Assembly (NCBI GenBank): GCA_028583605.1
Contig: CM053337.1
Span: 12,364,634-12,428,633, forward strand
Direction of reading: 5' to 3'
Source of the DNA: Dastarcus helophoroides
Lineage: Eukaryota; Arthropoda; Insecta; Coleoptera; Bothrideridae
DNA: 64,000 nucleotides
Positions within the stretch are counted from its first letter, which is position 1. The number at the start of each line of letters is the position of its first letter. The notes beneath the pieces were generated by a model that was not told the DNA's origin, searched no databases, and worked only from the letters and a program-made list of their open reading frames with translations. Position numbers and translations under genes: made by a program. This document shows positions 46,598-57,807 of the stretch, in pieces.

Positions 46598-49500
46598 ATG
46601 GCGTCGGAAAAAGAAGAGATAATGGGGCGACCCGATGCGGAAAATGTGCAAAATTCGAAGAAGCCCCCTGTTAACCTCTTCGGCAAACAAGCGGACTGCT
46701 CTTACGTATCCTGTTATTGGTAAGTGACAATATAAAAAGAATGTGTTGAATACAAAGCACACGGTGATATGAACGTTTGTTTAATTTAAAAGTACTTCGC
46801 TTTTTTTATGTGGTTCTTACGATGCGTTTACACTAGACATTTTATTCCGCACGTTTCTCTCTTAGATAAAATGTATTAAGGGTCAAGTACCTTGAAGAAA
46901 CTTTCCGAGACACTTAGCTGTGTAAATAAGTCTCGGATAGCTTCTTTCGGGATAGTGGACACTTTTATCTCTGAGAGAAGTGCGCAGAATAAATTGTTTA
47001 ATGTAAACGCACCCTTAATGAAAAATTAAAGAACAAATCTCTAAGTAGTTTTATTTAAATGGCAGGTTATTCTAAAATTCAAAGAAAGTGTAACCTGTTG
47101 GAAGTTAACGTGTTCCGAAAATTGTGTCAGTTCACATTATCTATTAAAAGTGGTCGCACCTACGTTTTGTTCATTTATTAAACATATCATCGCATGTCAG
47201 TCGGCTGTAATGTGGCAAATCCAGTTAACGAGTCACGTTAAATCGATGTTCAAATTACACGCTCTCCGAAAATGTATTTAGCGTGATTAGAACGCAAATT
47301 GCGGAAAGGGCAACGTGTATTTTTTCCGATTTATAGACATACATTATATTAACAGCAAGCACTTAGTAGTGTTTAAATAATTTTGGTACGGCCGACTGGT
47401 CCTTGGTTAGCTTCAAAAGTTAAAATACAAATCCTGTCCCCTGAAACCGAGAAAGATTAAAAAACACAACAAAGGTTGCTCTAACGCGTTTCGATAGCCA
47501 AGATTTGTATTTCAATGTTTAAATAAATAATTATTTTACCTTGTCGCACTCCACCAATGAAATCTATTAATGAAGATGGTTGAAAGTTCACCTTTTTGGG
47601 AAACTATTTTTTAAATTTCGATTTTATTGAAAATTTTGACGTTGAAGCGTTAAAGTTTCATTTTTTTTTAAATTTCAATTTTAAAATTTCCAACTTTTAC
47701 AAAATGTTGAGTTTGTGAAAATTGAGACTTGTTTTCGTTTTCCTTAGACTAATATCGAACTATTTATGGATTGTTGCGTCTGGGTCTATTTCGTCATCAA
47801 TTGCACACATTTCGTTTCAAAATATTTCGCACTGTTCACAATTTAAAATCAATTTTCTTTTGAAGTTCGCTATCCATTCGCTTTTTCCAAAATTTCAACT
47901 TTAAACTTGAATTTTGACTTCGAAAATGTTCGAATGTAAACGCTAACACAAAATTGCTCCGAAATGCGTTTTTTTTCTGGTAATTTTTTAATTCGATAGG
48001 AATGAAACGACTTCTGTTAAAGACACTTTAAATAATAACGCTTAATTATTAATAAAATTGTTAATTACTTAGGCGACGGAATGACCTTTTAAATATTCAG
48101 TTGCCAGTTCGTGTGCGTACAAATCTGGCGGAATCGCGAAAGATCCGTGTCGTTTCAAATTCCAATTAATTTTCTCGCAGCGCGTTCAACCCTTCCTTCG
48201 TTCGAGAATTTTTATTCCAATTTACTGCTCGCCCGGTGAACGCCGGCAGTGGCGACAAACAATTTTCAACTCGTGGTTCTTAGTTAATCGATTTCCGCGA
48301 CACACACACTGTTAATGCATAATAAATTATGCGTGTGTCGTTAAATGTGCTAAACAGCCGCGACAGTCGAATTATTTCCAGCATAGAGTACACTATGGAG
48401 ATCGCCGCTATTTTTCTCACCGAAAGGTACGTTTCACTATTTGTTGTATCTTCTTTACGAAGTAGTATTATTGTCTCATTCGTGTTTTATTGGCTCTTTC
48501 TTCGCCAGTTACTCCTTCCACAATTCTAGACTGAAAATCTAGAATTGTGGAAGGAGTAACTGGCGAAGAAAGAGCCAATAAAACGGGAATGAAGGTACGT
48601 TTCACGTTTCGATTCAAAATATCGCCTTGAACTAGTTATTCTTGTAGCCTATTGAGTCCGCAGTGATTAGTTGTTATTATCAATGATTAGTTGTTATTAT
48701 CAATCATTGATAATAAAAAATTTCGCTGATCATTGGTAACAACTAATCGGTATTATCAGTGATTAGTTATTATCGATGATCAGCGATATTTTTCTTTTTT
48801 GTTGCAGTGAGGAAAATGTGTATAAGCTTGCTCAAGACGTTCTCAATAGGTATCCCGCGGAAATTCAAAACTGCTTCGTGGTTTTCGTATCGAATCCCAG
48901 CAGGACGGTGCCCTTGTGGCGACAGAAGGCCGGGAAGGATGAAGATAAGCTAGTCATTTGGGTAAGTTCAGGTCGAAAGAGGTTGCGAATTCGCTCTCTG
49001 GCGCGTTAGGATTGCCGATTATCTAAGATGTTTTTATTTGTTAGGATTACCATGCCATATTCATATACCATCCAGAGCCTGACAAATGCTTAGTTTACGA
49101 TTTAGACTCGGAACTTCCATTTCCGACTTATTTCCACAAATACGTCACGGAAACCTTCCGGACAGATCACATATTAAAGGCTGATTATTTTAGGTAAGAT
49201 ATCCTTATTTTAACGAACAATTTAGCAGCAGAAATTGATTTAACGTTAATAAAATCGTTTTGAATCGTAATTATCAATATGTAAGTGTAAAATTACCAAT
49301 ATCAAGATAATCATCGTTGTCAAACCTGGTAGAACTGCAGCGCATTACGTTTAAAAAAAACGTTCACGACCTTCGAATGTTATAGATATTTTCACAACCC
49401 TCGCATGTTGCAGATATTTTCGAATTATCCCAGCTAATGAATTCGTCAGGGACTTCGCTTCTGATCGAAGACACATGAAGAGGCCCAACGGCACTTGGAT

Positions 49501-49754
49501 CAAGAAACCGCCGAAATATCCGCCCATTTGTACGGCTGGTAGGTTTTATCGTTTCTAAAATTGTTCAAATTTGTTTGACCTTTAACTTTGATCATATTAT
49601 GCATTGCTTCGAGATATTTAAAAATCGTTTTTTTTTTGCAGTAAGTATTCACAATTTGGAAAACTACATTATGATGGATGCATCCAAGGGGCCAGGGCAA
49701 GTGTTGAACTTGACGGAATTCGTTCAGCGATTTTATAAACCGGCTACGACTTGA
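46598..49754 (+). CDS. NTAQ1: Protein N-terminal glutamine amidohydrolase (tungus)
   Basis: Converts N-terminal Gln to Glu in the Arg/N-degron pathway. Exons 46598-46719, 48808-48961, 49045-49193, 49414-49538 and 49642-49754; phases agree, 220 residues. The family motif CYCEENVYKL spans the first splice junction and contains the catalytic Cys. WDYHAIFIYHPE carries the catalytic His (WDYHV in most relatives; here WDYHA), and VYDLDSELPFPT carries the Asp. The end LNLTEFVQRFYKP is typical. Two short frames just upstream of ATG 46598 stop at once, which supports this start. The first intron (2.1 kb) holds a MITE and a perfect 42-bp hairpin. Confidence 0.93.
47393..47517. mobile_element. Hairpin MITE, copy 5
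   Basis: GCCGACTGGTCCTTGGTTAG ... CCTGTCCCCTGAAACCGAG ... GCTCTAACGCGTTTCGATAG. Lies in the first NTAQ1 intron. Confidence 0.8.
48426..48606. repeat. Perfect 42-bp inverted repeat flanked by AAGGTACGTTTCAC
   Basis: Arms 48489-48530 and 48538-48579 pair perfectly around a 7-base loop (CTGAAAA). The pairing continues with two mismatches through TCATTC-GTTTT. The 14-base AAGGTACGTTTCAC occurs on both sides (48426 and 48593). Part of the arm (TTCTTCGCCAGTTACTCCTT) recurs at about 63727. Confidence 0.8.
48660..48790. repeat. Short direct and inverted TGATTAGTTGTTATTATCAA repeats
   Basis: Two direct 20-base copies are followed by inverted and partial copies (TGATAATA, AACAACTAATCGG, TGATTAGTTATTATCGATGA). 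The cluster ends just before the acceptor of NTAQ1 exon 2. Confidence 0.6.
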
Positions 49755-51679
49755 GACACAATTCTTATTCTTGTGCTTTACGTGGTTTCGCAAATTACGT
49801 TCACCAAATGAAAAGATTTTTTTATGCTAATGCCTCCTTTTTATATACATATATCGATTAATGATTGATAAAGTATGAGAATTAATCGATTTTATTGGCA
49901 CCACTCGCTTATGATAATGTACCTGATAAATCTCCTGAATTTAAAAAAAAATAACTTTAGTTTTTAATTGGTGATTTCCAAAAGGTTGTTTTTCTTTCGG
50001 CGGTTGCTTATTCTAATTGATAATCAGCAGCAGCACCGAACTCATCTTATTTATAAACAAATTGTTATCTTTAATAAGTAATTGATAATTTTGACTCTTA
50101 TAATTTTAATCTCCTAAAAACGGATTAAAACTTTATTGAGCAATCACAGTTGTTAGAGCTAGTGATGTAAAAAGTATGTTTCTTTTTCAAGACGTAAAGC
50201 ATTTAGGTTTTAATCCATTGTTATATAACAATCTACCCCATTTTAATGTTTCCTTCTACATAGTCAGTGTTTTACCTCTGAATTTTCAATTTTGTCCCTT
50301 AGCTTAGTGCTTAGTCTTATGGACACGCCACGATTCAAATAAATTTGAACAAGCAGTATTAGAATAGAGTAACTTTGACATTAAACAGATTTCTAATAGC
50401 ACGATGTAGCTGCAGACAAAGTGGCATAAAAGCTCAATATTGCAGTTTTTTAATAACGAGGAAACACCAAATTTGTTCCGCACGTCCCCGCATTTTTCTC
50501 CATAATTTTATGAAAACGTTTATGGTCCATTTTATAAAGTTTGATTATTAAGACTGCACTTGCCTTCCATTTTTAATTACATATATATACAGAGTTGCGC
50601 AATGGAACTCATTTTTACAATATTTTGTTTAAAATAGGCTCCAAGAATTAAAAAAATGATTTTGTATTACAACAATAATCAGTAAGTAGTTCAGCATAGT
50701 TGAAATGTTTACATTCAAAACATCTTTTCCAATATTAGTTCTTTAATACGTGTATGTGCTCGTGTTAATCAATAATTTGTATAGATTTATTAAATTTTAA
50801 AGCAAATAGATTTTTAAATCAGGCATGTGCAACTTGTCAAGGCCGGGGGCCGAAAAACAAATCACAAATTGATAGCCGGATCAAAATTAAAAAAAAAACT
50901 TCGCACTGGAATCTATTTATAGACAATCATAAGTGATTACTAAAGGAAAAAAAAAAGTCAAATCAGTTTCTAATATATGAAACTTGTAAATTTATTGCGC
51001 GCACATGCCCGTTCTAAATGATACAATTTTATACATCTCGTTATGGCCTAATTGTATTTTAAGGTATGCACGATCTTTGCAAAATTAGGTTTTTTAATCA
51101 TTGTGCTAAAAAAATTTAAAAAAAAAAAGAGTGAAAGCATTATAATGATTCACACAAAAATTCTAAAATAATCTTAATGGAAACAAAAACAATTTAATTT
51201 GTGCCAAATTCAGATGCAATTTTATTGTGATTAATTGCTTTGTTAAGTTTTTCAAGAGTGTCCAAAATTAACATTTTAAAGTTTACTAAATGTTAATATT
51301 TGTAATGTTTAAAAATAAAAATATGAAATCTTATAAAACAATTTAATGTGTGATGTGTTTTATGATTTGCTTGCGAATAAATTTATAATGATGTGTAATT
51401 CTTTCATATTGAACCTATCCAATTTTTTATAAGGTAATCTTTACGCCTTACTAACCTTTTAGATGGCGCTTGCACAATATCAATTATTAAGTTTTCAATG
51501 TTAGCATAGGAAGGGAACATTAATTAATCCGAACAACTTGCTGTCGCTTTATATAGCGCTCGTACAATATTAATTAAGTTTTCAATGCTAACATAAAACA
51601 TAAATTAAGGTGCAATAAAAATGCCGATTTTAAATTAAAAAAACGCTTTATTTCCTGCATTATTTAAAAATATAAGATC
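49755..51679. other. Convergent gap between NTAQ1 and CTC1-like gene
   Basis: A+T-rich. A direct duplication of about 45 bp lies at 51472 and 51552 (GGCGCTTGCACAATAT... and AGCGCTCGTACAATAT..., both with AAGTTTTCAATG). GGCCGGGGGCCGAAAAAC at 50842 resembles transposon debris. CTC1 poly(A) signal at 51647. No gene seen. Confidence 0.6.
51647..51652 (-). terminator. Poly(A) signal of the CTC1-like gene
   Basis: AATAAA on the minus strand, 28 bases beyond the TAA stop. Confidence 0.6.
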
Positions 51680-54600
51680 TTACGCTTGTCGGGCTTCTAT
51701 GCAAAGCCAAAGAGGATTATCGTTGTTCGGCCTGTCCGAGTAATGCTCGTTTAACTTTCGGCATTTTAAATCGAAACTGACAATCGTCGAACTCAAAACG
51801 TGAAGATAATTTTCCAGACAATCCTCGAATATCTTTGCGGTTTCCTCCTGGAAAATAAATGTACGCATTCAATTACAATTAATTTACGCATTAAATTAAA
51901 AACCTACTTTAAAATTATCCGATGTTTTAAAATTAAAATGTCCTAAAGAATAAAACGCATCTTTCCAAACGCTTCTGTGTCGAGAAGGAATATTTAAAAG
52001 TATTTCGAGGACATCCCACGAAGAACATATTACATTAGCTTCCCCCATTTCATCCTTAACGACACAACTAGAAAAAAACTCGAAAAATAATAAATAGGTT
52101 GGCAGAACCATTAATTACCTGAGACTACAATCGATTTGTAAATCTCCGCCGCAAGAGATGCACGGAGGTGAATGCTTCGGCACATATCCGCAACCGATGC
52201 AAGACGTCTTAATCCTTAAAGAGCGAATATAAATCTGATGAATTCGGCCCCAAATCAGCAATCCCATCGGTATGCTGCGACCCAGGCCCAAATAAAAACG
52301 GGAACCCCAATCACCGCCTTGGGAAAACCTAAACGATACACCTCATTACTCTCTAAAACTCAAGACTAAATGTCAGACTCTAAATAGTAACTCAGACTCT
52401 AAATACTAACTCAGACTCTCTAAATACTAACTCAGACTCTCTAAATACTAACTAAGACTCTCTAAATAGTAACTCAGACTCTCCAAATACTAACCCAAAC
52501 TCTCCAAATAGTAATCAGAAGTGATTGTTTTTTAGCCAAATAAGAGACTAATTTTTTCTTATCTTTAAAAAATCTTTCTTCTGTAGAACCAAGCATGGCT
52601 CCCAATATACATATGGTGGGTCAGTTGGTCTAGTTCACCAATAAAAAAGGCGAATCAAACTCTGCTTAAAAATAAAGGGGAGAAACAAAACGAGATAAAC
52701 ATAGATGCCAGCTTGAGTTATCACATGCAGATTTCGCGCTAGCCGCAGCTGCCACACAAATGTTTGGAATTTGATATTGTTGGAAAATTTTGACTTTTAC
52801 AAAAATCGAATTTTTTAGTTTCGACTGTTTTTTAAAAGTCGTTTAACTGCTGCATTTGTGCAAACACGTCGAATGCATACGAATAGCGAATGCGGGAGCA
52901 AATTTGTGTGAAACCAGAAGTGTTTTTTGACAAATTAATTTTTAATATGTTTCGAAGCCTACATAATTTTGAATAGTTTGAGCATTATTAAGTTTATCGT
53001 TTGAATTCCAAGTCAAATAAAGACCCCCTTTTTTTATCCTTACAGAATTTTAATATTTTTGTTCTTTACACGTATAATGTTGAACTGGCCCAACATGTAT
53101 ATTCAAATTATTAATAATATTACAGAAAAATATCTCGATACAATTCAGTTTTCAATAACACAACAAAATATAACATCAGAGGGAGTGACTTACAAGTTCA
53201 CAGTTTGGTACTTCAGCTGGGGTTCGTAGTTTAAGATTTCAATCGTAGTCAACGGGGAGCTTTTGCAATATTTCTTTTTTTGTATCAAAACGTTTCGAAC
53301 GGCCACTTTACATTTTGGTATAAGTCCCAACGGTATAGGCATATTTTCCCAGTTATTTAGGTAAAGGCACAAGGTCTTAATATTATCGAGTTTGAATTCA
53401 ATCAGGTGGGTTTTGTTGCCTAAAAACTGATATTTAGGAGGGCGAAGTTACGCTGTAATAACGTTTAGTACCAGGCAGACCGAAAGCTCGCGAATTATGA
53501 TATTTTCTAGTCCGGGATTTTAAGGATTCGCTAAATTTCTTACTCTTAATTTCGCCGATAAAACTTACCAGACCCTCTTTCGAGAGCAGATCTTTTATAT
53601 TAGTCAATATTAATTTCTAGCAAATTCCGAGGACTTTTCCCAACATGCAGATTTATTGTAGCCGAACAATTTGAATTCATCGTGTATTGCTGATTAAGTG
53701 GATTCAGTCTTTGCCATTCAACGTTCCGTGTGGACTTCCTGAAGATATTAGTGTCAGTCTGTAATAATATTTAGCTTCCGGCTTACCCACAAGGGAATAT
53801 CATATTTTATCTCATACAAAGAATTTTCTTGCAAACGGTGCCAATAACATAAGCTCTTCTGATTGAGTCTCAAAAATGCGCCTCGATTTATTTGTAATTC
53901 CATGTCGCTACTGTAGAGCGGCTGGATTTCCACCCAAAAACCCACTTTAGAATCTTCCCCAATGCACATCTTAAAATAAAAAACTAAATTCATTTACTTT
54001 ATATAAAATCTTATTGGATATTTAACATTAGGGTCATTTCCGGTAGCGGACTTGCCAGAGGGTCATTTAAAAGATATTATTAATAAAAAACAATTTCCTT
54101 TTCTTTGTTGTTCAGTAAGCGAATGACTATCTTAAAAGGTCTATTTTTTTAACAATTACTTAAAAGTAAACTAATCCTACCACCACCCTAAACACTTACA
54201 GAGCTTTTAGATTTAAGACTAAACAATAGCACATGTGCCATCTGTTTCTCCTCTTCTGCTTCCAAGGATTTCAGTGATCGAATATTTTCAGTTGCAACGA
54301 ACATATATTCCAAATTAGAGGGACCGACCTCTTGAAATGTTTCCGTGATGATACAACATCTTTCTATCAACACTACATTATTTATCATTTTAAATATCTC
54401 TTCACCGGAAGCATTTAAAATTAGGCACGGCATCGTTTTCAGCGCATCTTCCAATATGAGAACTCCACAATCCTTGGAAAATGTAAGAATTCCGATCAAA
54501 AATTCTCCATTTTTCATCCAGTGGTTTCCCCAAGTCCAATAGGGGAAACCGGTATAATTAGTAGAATGAGTATCTACAAAATTGCACTGGGAAATGCTAC

Positions 54601-55111
54601 TTAACTGTATTGATGGAAGAACTGAATTTTCACATTGATGTTTCTCACATAACATGTTACAAGTCAATTTTAATACACTATTCGTTACTAAAAGAGAAAT
54701 TTCTCCTCTATCTAAACCTTGTGGGAAGAACTTTAATCTTTTCCAAACATCGTAAATCGTTAACAAATCTGACAAACCCAATTTATATTTCTTTATCAAG
54801 CGGATAACCGACGTAGACGGCAAAATTGAATTCGACTTCTCTCCGAACTTCACATTACCATTTTTACAGACTAGGTAATTTTTCGAATTCGAATTTTTAA
54901 CAAAATGAACCTTTTCGATCTCGATTTGGGCCCCTAGTGGAGGTAACATTTGACGTTTGCTGTAAGCGTAATAAAGCCCCATAAATATGTTGATTTCATT
55001 GTCGAGTTCCAAAAGGAGTAAATTCTGATCCGAGGCAGTTACAGTACCCTTAAATTATAATGTAAGAAACTTTGCTTGGTATTATATGGAGAAACTTACC
55101 ACAATTTTCAT
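51680..55111 (-). CDS. CTC1: CTC1-like CST-complex subunit, short form
   Basis: CTC1-STN1-TEN1 binds telomeric single-stranded DNA and helps polymerase alpha fill in the C-strand. Exons 55100-55111, 54200-55048, 53787-53969, 53194-53426, 52119-52328, 51908-52067 and 51680-51847; in phase, 604 residues. The start GTVTASDQNLLLLELDNE and then PPLGAQIEIEKVHFV resembles a mid-protein OB fold of human CTC1 (GAVTG...YELD...PG...VHLL). Later come CIGCGYVPKHSPPCISCGGD (zinc-ribbon-like), DEMGEANVICSSWDVLEILL and a STIVSFDLKCRKL end, again in human CTC1 order. An in-frame TAA lies just before ATG 55111, so the protein lacks the N-terminal half of vertebrate CTC1 (about 1,200 residues). Identification is by remembered pattern and is not certain. 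Confidence 0.65.
52345..52515. repeat. Minisatellite of about 20-22 bp in a CTC1 intron
   Basis: About eight units of CTAAATACTAACTCAGACTC with one- to two-base changes (AGTAAC, CTCC). No open frame. Confidence 0.8.
52516..53193. other. CTC1 intron remainder
   Basis: A+T-rich intron sequence between the minisatellite and exon 53194-53426. Nothing recognised. Confidence 0.5.
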
Positions 55112-55848
55112 TTTATGTTACCCAGCAACCTATGGGATAATAATATGCTTAATTTGGAAACATAAATTGGAAACGATTTTTTATTTGGATCGTTGAATAA
55201 ATTCTTTGCCCAATTATCGTCTAAGATTACAAAACATATTACATCTGAAATTAAATTTAACGTTTGAATTAGCATTTTGACATTTTCAACACATTTTATT
55301 TACCGCGAATATAGTCTATTTTAGATAAATGTGCATCAGGGTAGGCACAGAATACCTCCAAAGGGGTAGGCATTAAAATTTTGTAGTGGCAACCATAAGA
55401 ACTAGTAATATTTAAAGCTAGTCGTATGGCAACACTGTGACATTTCTTAATCCTAACCTAGATATCATTAAATGTTTTGATTTGCTGTCTATTGGTTTAT
55501 GACTGATTTTTTCATTTTTAACTTATATTTCTGCAGAAGATTATTAAATTATGGTGATAAAAATAATGCTGAAACCATTTAATCTGATTATCTCTGCCAA
55601 ATAACTCCTGAAGTATAGGCAACCAAAATTTTAAGCGTGAATGCAGCTTTAGTTCTGGTGATTTTTAAGTACTTTTCTAATCAGTTATTTTTCTATGTCG
55701 TAGTTCTTGTGCCATTATTTATATAAACTATTTCCTCAACAGCTGATTTTGACATGCCGTCGAAATCGTATTCTACAAATCCGGAAAACAAATAATTATT
55801 TAAAATTCTGTTTGCTGTAGAGCTTTGATCAACCACCTAATCCTAAAC
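55112..55848. other. Head-to-head gap between CTC1-like (-) and TFIIE beta (+)
   Basis: A 737-bp shared promoter gap, nearly half of it 'GTAGTGGCAAC' repeat copy 4 (55374-55690). Confidence 0.65.
55374..55690 (+). repeat. 'GTAGTGGCAAC' repeat, copy 4
   Basis: TTTTGTAGTGGCAACCATAAG, ACTAGTAATATTTAAAGC and ATTATTAAATTATGGTGAT then AAAAATAATG keep the order seen in copies 2 and 3. It ends earlier, near ACTTTTCTAA. Confidence 0.75.
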
Positions 55849-57484
55849 ATGGATCCAGCGCTTCTTCGGGAACGAGAATTGTTTAAAAAGCGAGCACTTA
55901 CTACACCTTCGTAAGTATTTTGCACATTGTCTGCATCCAGATATTGCAAATACATTTTAGAGTGGAAAAGAAAAAGACTGAATCCAAATCGGACGTTGTA
56001 AAAGATGAGAAAAAAAAGTCGAAGCCTTCAATCAATTCTGCTCCTAAATTGGACATTAATACGTAAGTTGAACACTTTATGCCTTGAATTGTTAGGTACT
56101 TGGGCCACTGAATAATTTTCTGATTTCAGGTATAAAACCGCGACAGGAAGTAGTCAATATAGGTTTGGTGTTTTAGCGAAAATTGTAAAACATATGAAAA
56201 CTCGTCATCAAGAAGGTGAGACCCATCCACTAACTTTGGAAGAAATTTTGGATGAAACGAATCAACTTGATGTGGGCAATAAAGTAAAGCAGGTAAGTCT
56301 CTGCCTTTCATCGCCATAATTTGTCGTTGTCTTGACAGTTTAGTTGTCGCATTTATTACGTTCTTATAATAATACTTGAAACAAAAAAATAGGTTACATT
56401 TTTTTAAACAGAATATAACAATAGTTGAAATAATTAGAGAATTAAAAAATTCAACATCTCCATTTATTTGTTCACTTTCTTTCTTTTCTATTTTTCTTCT
56501 ATGTTGTTATGTATTACTGATGAATTCAAAAATGATGCGCAATGCTATGACTTCAATTTGATGATTTTAATTTGTTAATAATTCGGACCAAATTCCAAAC
56601 CATCGTTTTTATATAGTGGCTGCAAACGGAAGCTCTCATCAATAATCCAAAAATAGAAGTCACTCTAGATGGCAAGTTCGTCTTCAAGGCAATGTACAAA
56701 CTCAAAGATAGGAAGAGTCTCCTGAAATTACTAAAACAACAAGATTTGAAAGGTCTAGGCGGCGTTCTCCTAGACGATGTACAGGAATCCCTTCCGCATT
56801 CGGAAAAGGCCCTCAAGATTTTGCAAAATCAAAATGAAATTATATTCATTAGCCGGCCAGTTGATAAAAAAAAGGTGCTCTTTTATAACGATAGGACGGC
56901 TTCGTTACCTATAGACGAGGAGTTTCAGAAATTGTGGCGGTCCGTAGCGGTGGACGCAATGGACGATGCCAAAATTGATGAGTATTTGGAGAAACAAGGT
57001 AGGAATCGTTTCCGATTAGAATTCTTTTTATTGGGTTTTAATAAGACGAATTTGTAGCATTATAGGACAGAGAGATTTTAATTCTCCTCCTTGATTTCAA
57101 CCAGTTTTGATGCTTTGTACTAAAGTTTTGATTTTTTTTTATTTAAAACTTTGTTTCTCAAAATTTCTTTTAATATTTTATGAAATTTCGACTTTAACCT
57201 TGAAATTTCGATGAATCAAATGCCCAGTTTAAAAAATAATTTTTGGGTATAAAATCGAAAGTTCGATGAAAATGAAATGTTTTAATAGTGAATTAAATGT
57301 TGGTTTCCTTTTTAAAGGCATTCGCTCTATGCAAGACCATGGCCCCAAAAAACTTGTTCCTGTTAAGAGGAAGAAAGCTTCGCAAAGGAAGAAAGTGTTT
57401 AAGAAACCCAGGGATAATGAGCATTTGGTGGATGTCTTGGAAACTTACGATGACAACACGTTGACCCAAAAGAATAATGTGTAA
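55849..57484 (+). CDS. GTF2E2: Transcription initiation factor IIE subunit beta
   Basis: Part of the RNA polymerase II pre-initiation complex; with TFIIE alpha it recruits and controls TFIIH. Exons 55849-55910, 55961-56062, 56130-56292, 56617-56998 and 57318-57484; phases agree, 291 residues, about the length of human GTF2E2. [17 protein letters not shown] starts a charged N-terminal region. The winged-helix core follows ([63 protein letters not shown]). Then come [21 protein letters not shown], a helix-loop-helix region and a very basic C terminus ([20 protein letters not shown]). Poly(A) signal at 57536. Confidence 0.95.
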
Positions 57485-57807
57485 CATCAAATTGAGGATG
57501 CGTTTCTCGATTGAAACATTTTTATATTGTATAAAAATAAATGTGATAGCAGTTCTGATAATTATGTCGAATTTTTATATCATTGTGGGTGTAAATACAC
57601 GATAATTGATAGACTCAACTTCCTGCGTTTTATTTTTATCATTTTTATTTCTGCATAAATAATTAACATCCTTTTGTTTTTTGAGAGAATAATATTTCTT
57701 TCTGGTAAGTAACACTATTAATTTTTAGCAAACGTTTCCTTCTAAAGACAATTCCCAGAGAGAATTCAAGAGAACTAAACATTTTCAGATTTCAGTAGAC
57801 AGTTGTA
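57485..57807. other. Gap between TFIIE beta and the esterase-like gene
   Basis: About 320 bp holding the TFIIE beta 3' UTR (AATAAA at 57536) and the presumed leader of the next gene. No other feature seen. Confidence 0.6.
57536..57541 (+). terminator. Poly(A) signal of GTF2E2
   Basis: AATAAA, 51 bases after the TAA stop. Confidence 0.65.

Noticed and set aside
52340..52515. CRISPR array
   Set aside because: Contiguous tandem units without unique spacers, in an insect intron.
54345..54807. Plus-strand frames across the CTC1-like exon
   Set aside because: No motif and no splice context; the minus frame is longer and matches a family.
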